Shown one piece after another: positions 6,254-7,046 of a stretch of DNA of 7,046 nt (positions are counted from its first letter, which is position 1; each line of letters opens with the position of its first letter). The notes under the pieces are model-generated. The model worked only from the letters and a program-made list of their open reading frames with translations. It ran no database searches and had not been told where the DNA came from. The DNA is from an uncultured Roseburia sp. (lineage in GTDB: Bacteria > Bacillota > Clostridia > Lachnospirales > Lachnospiraceae), in assembly GCA_947384095.1 (NCBI GenBank), contig CANDFU010000089.1, positions 1 through 7,046 on the forward strand, written 5' to 3'. Both the position numbers and the translations under genes were made by a program.

Positions 6254-7005
6254 TCTTTACAAACAGTGGCTTGTCCGCTCGGAGGCGGACAATGCCCGGA
6301 TTATCAATTCCAATGCCATTCTGATGGAGCGCCTGGAAAAGAACAGCGGTTTTCAGCCGGGGCTGGCCGGATTTGCGGGTTCTGACGCTTTTCCGGAAGA
6401 CATCATGGGCGACATCGCGGAAGAGGTGGAAGAAGGGCCGGATCCGGTTGAACTCGCACGGGAGGAGGCGGAGCGCATTCTTTCACAGGCACAGGAACAG
6501 GCAGATTTTCTGGTGAGTCAGGCACAGGAACAGGCAGCCGGTATCGAGGAGACTGCCAGGGCGCAGGGATATGAGGCGGGCAGGTTGCGCGCAGATCAGG
6601 AATTTGAAAAAATGCGCGACGAGCTGACGGATACGTTTCGCGAGAAGAACCGGAAAATGGATGCCGAGTATCAGGAAAAGCGGGATCATATGGAAAAGGA
6701 ACTGGTAGATGTCATCTTAGAGGTGTTTGACCGGGTTTTCCATATTCAGTTTGACAATAAAAAAGAAATTCTGATGCATCTGATCAATGATGCAGTTTTA
6801 AATATCGAGGGAGAAAAGAAATTTCGCATTCGTGTCTCAACTGAAAATGCACAGTTTCTTTTGAACAATAAAGAAGGGATTCTGGACCGTGTCGGACATA
6901 ATATAGAAATAGAAATTCTGGAAGACGGTGCGATGGGCGGAAAGGAATGTGTGATCGAGACGGATTCCGGCGTATTTGACTGTGGTCTGGACGTACAGCT
7001 TGAGA
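6246..7005 (+). CDS. fliH: Flagellar assembly protein FliH, 3'-truncated by adapter
   Basis: FliH binds and restrains the export ATPase FliI and tethers it to the C-ring, resembling the peripheral stalk of ATP synthases. From the TTG at 6246 the N-terminus reads MSNLYKQWLVRSEADNARIINSN, as expected for clostridial FliH. A long helical region follows; residues 69-112 form four alanine-rich 11-residue repeats, ending in a GxxxG-like GYEAG. A charged coiled coil (about 115-155) leads to the C-terminal globular domain (KELVDVILEVFDRVFHIQF..., GGKECVIETDSGVFDCGLDVQLE). 253 complete genomic codons are present. From 7006 the sequence is Illumina adapter, so the apparent ending KIGRAHV is artificial and probably the last 10-20 residues are missing. 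The upstream ATG at 6201 would add 15 residues overlapping fliG with no ribosome binding site. fliI would be expected next. Confidence 0.9.
6486..6537 (+). repeat. 19-bp direct repeat in fliH, 33-bp period
   Basis: CAGGCACAGGAACAGGCAG occurs at 6486-6504 and again, without change, at 6519-6537. The 33-base offset equals 11 codons, so the protein repeats SQAQEQA exactly one hendecad apart. Confidence 0.9.
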
Positions 7006-7046
7006 AGATCGGAAGAGCACACGTCTGAACTCCAGTCACCTCTCGT
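7006..7046 (+). other. Illumina TruSeq adapter contamination (not genomic)
   Basis: Bases 7006-7039 match the standard 34-base TruSeq read adapter, which begins AGATCGGAAGAGC and ends CCAGTCAC. The last seven bases (CTCTCGT) fit the start of an index. The true genomic sequence ends at 7005. The adapter supplies the apparent fliH stop (TGA at 7026-7028). Confidence 0.98.

Noticed and set aside
6746..7039. Minus-strand reading frames at the right end (starting at 7039, 7022 and 7020)
   Set aside because: Their starts and first residues (TGVQTCALPI, CSSDL, LFRS) come from the reverse complement of the Illumina adapter, and the rest is antisense to fliH.
1..7046. Search by eye for CRISPR arrays, insertion sequences, tRNA or rRNA genes, defence or toxin genes
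   Set aside because: None seen; coding DNA fills nearly all of the window with ordinary gltD, codY and flagellar genes, so no undescribed system is claimed.

Overview
The window looks like a short contig (7,046 bp) from a motile, low-GC-type Gram-positive anaerobe of the Clostridia, most likely a Lachnospiraceae-like gut bacterium. The reasons are a CodY regulator lying directly upstream of a flgB-flgC-fliE-fliF-fliG-fliH operon, strong AGGAGG-type ribosome binding sites, SigA-like promoters, and protein sequences of Firmicutes type throughout. The base composition is moderately GC-rich for that group, so I do not name a genus. All genes are on the + strand.

Layout: (1) 1-1220 holds the 3' part of gltD, the glutamate synthase small subunit, cut off by the left edge. 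(2) 1221-1396 is a 176-bp spacer with a possible gltD terminator hairpin. It also carries a well-formed promoter for codY (TTGAAT, 17 bp, TAGAAT with extended -10) with two CodY-box-like sequences on and beside it, suggesting that codY represses itself. (3) 1397-2182 is codY, the GTP/branched-chain amino acid responsive global regulator, followed by a clear intrinsic terminator at 2201-2244. (4) 2245-2393 is an AT-rich stretch with helically phased A-tracts and a SigA-like promoter for the flagellar operon. (5) 2394-7005 is the tightly packed flagellar basal-body operon: rod proteins FlgB and FlgC, rod/MS-ring adaptor FliE, MS-ring FliF, switch protein FliG and export-ATPase regulator FliH. 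(6) 7006-7046 is not genomic DNA. It is the Illumina TruSeq read adapter plus the start of an index, and it cuts fliH short and creates a false C-terminus.

How it works together: the flagellar genes encode the earliest-assembled part of the flagellum. FliF forms the membrane ring, FliG mounts on its cytoplasmic face as the torque-receiving rotor, FliE joins the ring to the FlgB/FlgC rod, and FliH belongs to the cytoplasmic export apparatus. gltD and codY connect the left side to nitrogen metabolism. I found no undescribed system here. The most useful observations are the adapter artefact, the probable codY autoregulatory sites, start-codon corrections for codY, flgB, fliG and fliH, and an alanine-rich 11-residue repeat in FliH.
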